Below are positions 5,553 through 5,766 of a DNA stretch of 5,766 nt, piece after piece. Location of the stretch: the NCBI GenBank assembly GCA_016793525.1, contig JAEUJT010000094.1, forward strand, positions 1 to 5,766, in the 5' to 3' direction. Below the pieces are notes generated by a model. That model was not told the origin of the DNA and ran no database searches. It saw nothing but the letters and a program-made list of their open reading frames with translations. This DNA comes from Archangium sp. (lineage in GTDB: Bacteria > Myxococcota > Myxococcia > Myxococcales > Myxococcaceae). How positions within the stretch are numbered: the first letter of the stretch is position 1; every line of letters starts with the position of its first letter. A program made the translations under genes and the position numbers.

Positions 5553-5766
5553 TGAGGTCGCTCGACGCGCCATGACGCCAACGTGGCATGCCTCGGCGGC
5601 GTTGGGTCGGTGAGGGCCCGGTCACACGTGGTGCTCCGAGCGCTCCGGAGTGGTGGCGAGGGCGCGGTGGGGCGCCTGTACCGAGAGCGGCACGTGTCGC
5701 CGCGCGGGTGTCATGCCCGCCGGAGAGGACGGGTGGTTGCCTCATGGAATCGACGGTCAGCCGGCG
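5553..5766. other. Non-coding tail with short inverted repeats, no convincing gene
   Basis: The 214 bp after the MFS stop show no open frame with a recognisable product or ribosome site; open frames here have Arg/Pro-rich shadow composition. CCAACG (5578-5583) and CGTTGG (5600-5605) form a perfect 6-bp stem whose 16-nt loop includes the palindrome GGCATGCC (5585-5592). It begins 25 bp after the stop codon and could be a hairpin ending the plus-strand operon, but there is no T tract. CACGTG occurs at 5625-5630 and 5691-5696. An ATG at 5744 near the edge might open another gene, but too little is visible. Confidence 0.4.

Noticed and set aside
5628..5766. Possible new plus-strand gene starting at GTG 5628 or ATG 5713/5744
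   Set aside because: The frames have Arg-rich or uninformative translations and no well-spaced ribosome site, and the window ends before anything can be judged.

Overview
The window is GC-rich DNA with a strong preference for G or C at third codon positions. It carries seven protein genes packed with very short gaps, and four of them encode short lipoprotein signal peptides ending in Cys-Gly-Pro or Cys-Gly-Gln. This suggests a high-GC Gram-negative bacterium, most likely Myxococcota-like. That placement is an inference from composition and gene style; there is no rRNA or marker gene here. I saw no tRNA, rRNA, CRISPR array, insertion sequence or integrase.

Minus strand (2479 down to 1): three genes form an apparent operon. 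A compact lipoprotein di-heme c-type oxidoreductase of the DUF1111/DHOR family comes first. An imelysin/M75-family lipoprotein follows 22 bp later. A third lipoprotein, cut off by the window edge, overlaps the imelysin stop codon by one base. Pairing of imelysin with a DUF1111 di-heme protein is a known arrangement in bacterial iron-responsive loci, so the likely theme is extracytoplasmic iron or redox handling. The third gene may be cytochrome P460-like, but only 74 residues are visible.

Divergent control region (about 2448-2522): only 36 bp separate the di-heme gene from a plus-strand gene for a 75-residue CxxC protein. This small region holds a perfect 6+6 bp dyad, a second imperfect dyad over the di-heme start codon, and a perfect TTGACA hexamer on each strand facing inward. 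It looks like a shared operator-promoter.

Plus strand (2516 to 5552): the CxxC protein is followed by a lipoprotein six-bladed PD40/TolB-like beta-propeller that looks like an internal duplication of a three-blade unit. Next come a HAD-family phosphatase, starting one base after the propeller stop, and a TCR/Tet-type major facilitator exporter. The spacing suggests co-transcription of at least the last three, but they share no obvious pathway. The final 214 bp hold no convincing gene, only short inverted repeats.

The most interesting parts are the three-lipoprotein redox/iron operon, its compact two-way operator with a small possible metal-binding protein on the other side, and the propeller duplication. 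None proves a new system from sequence alone.
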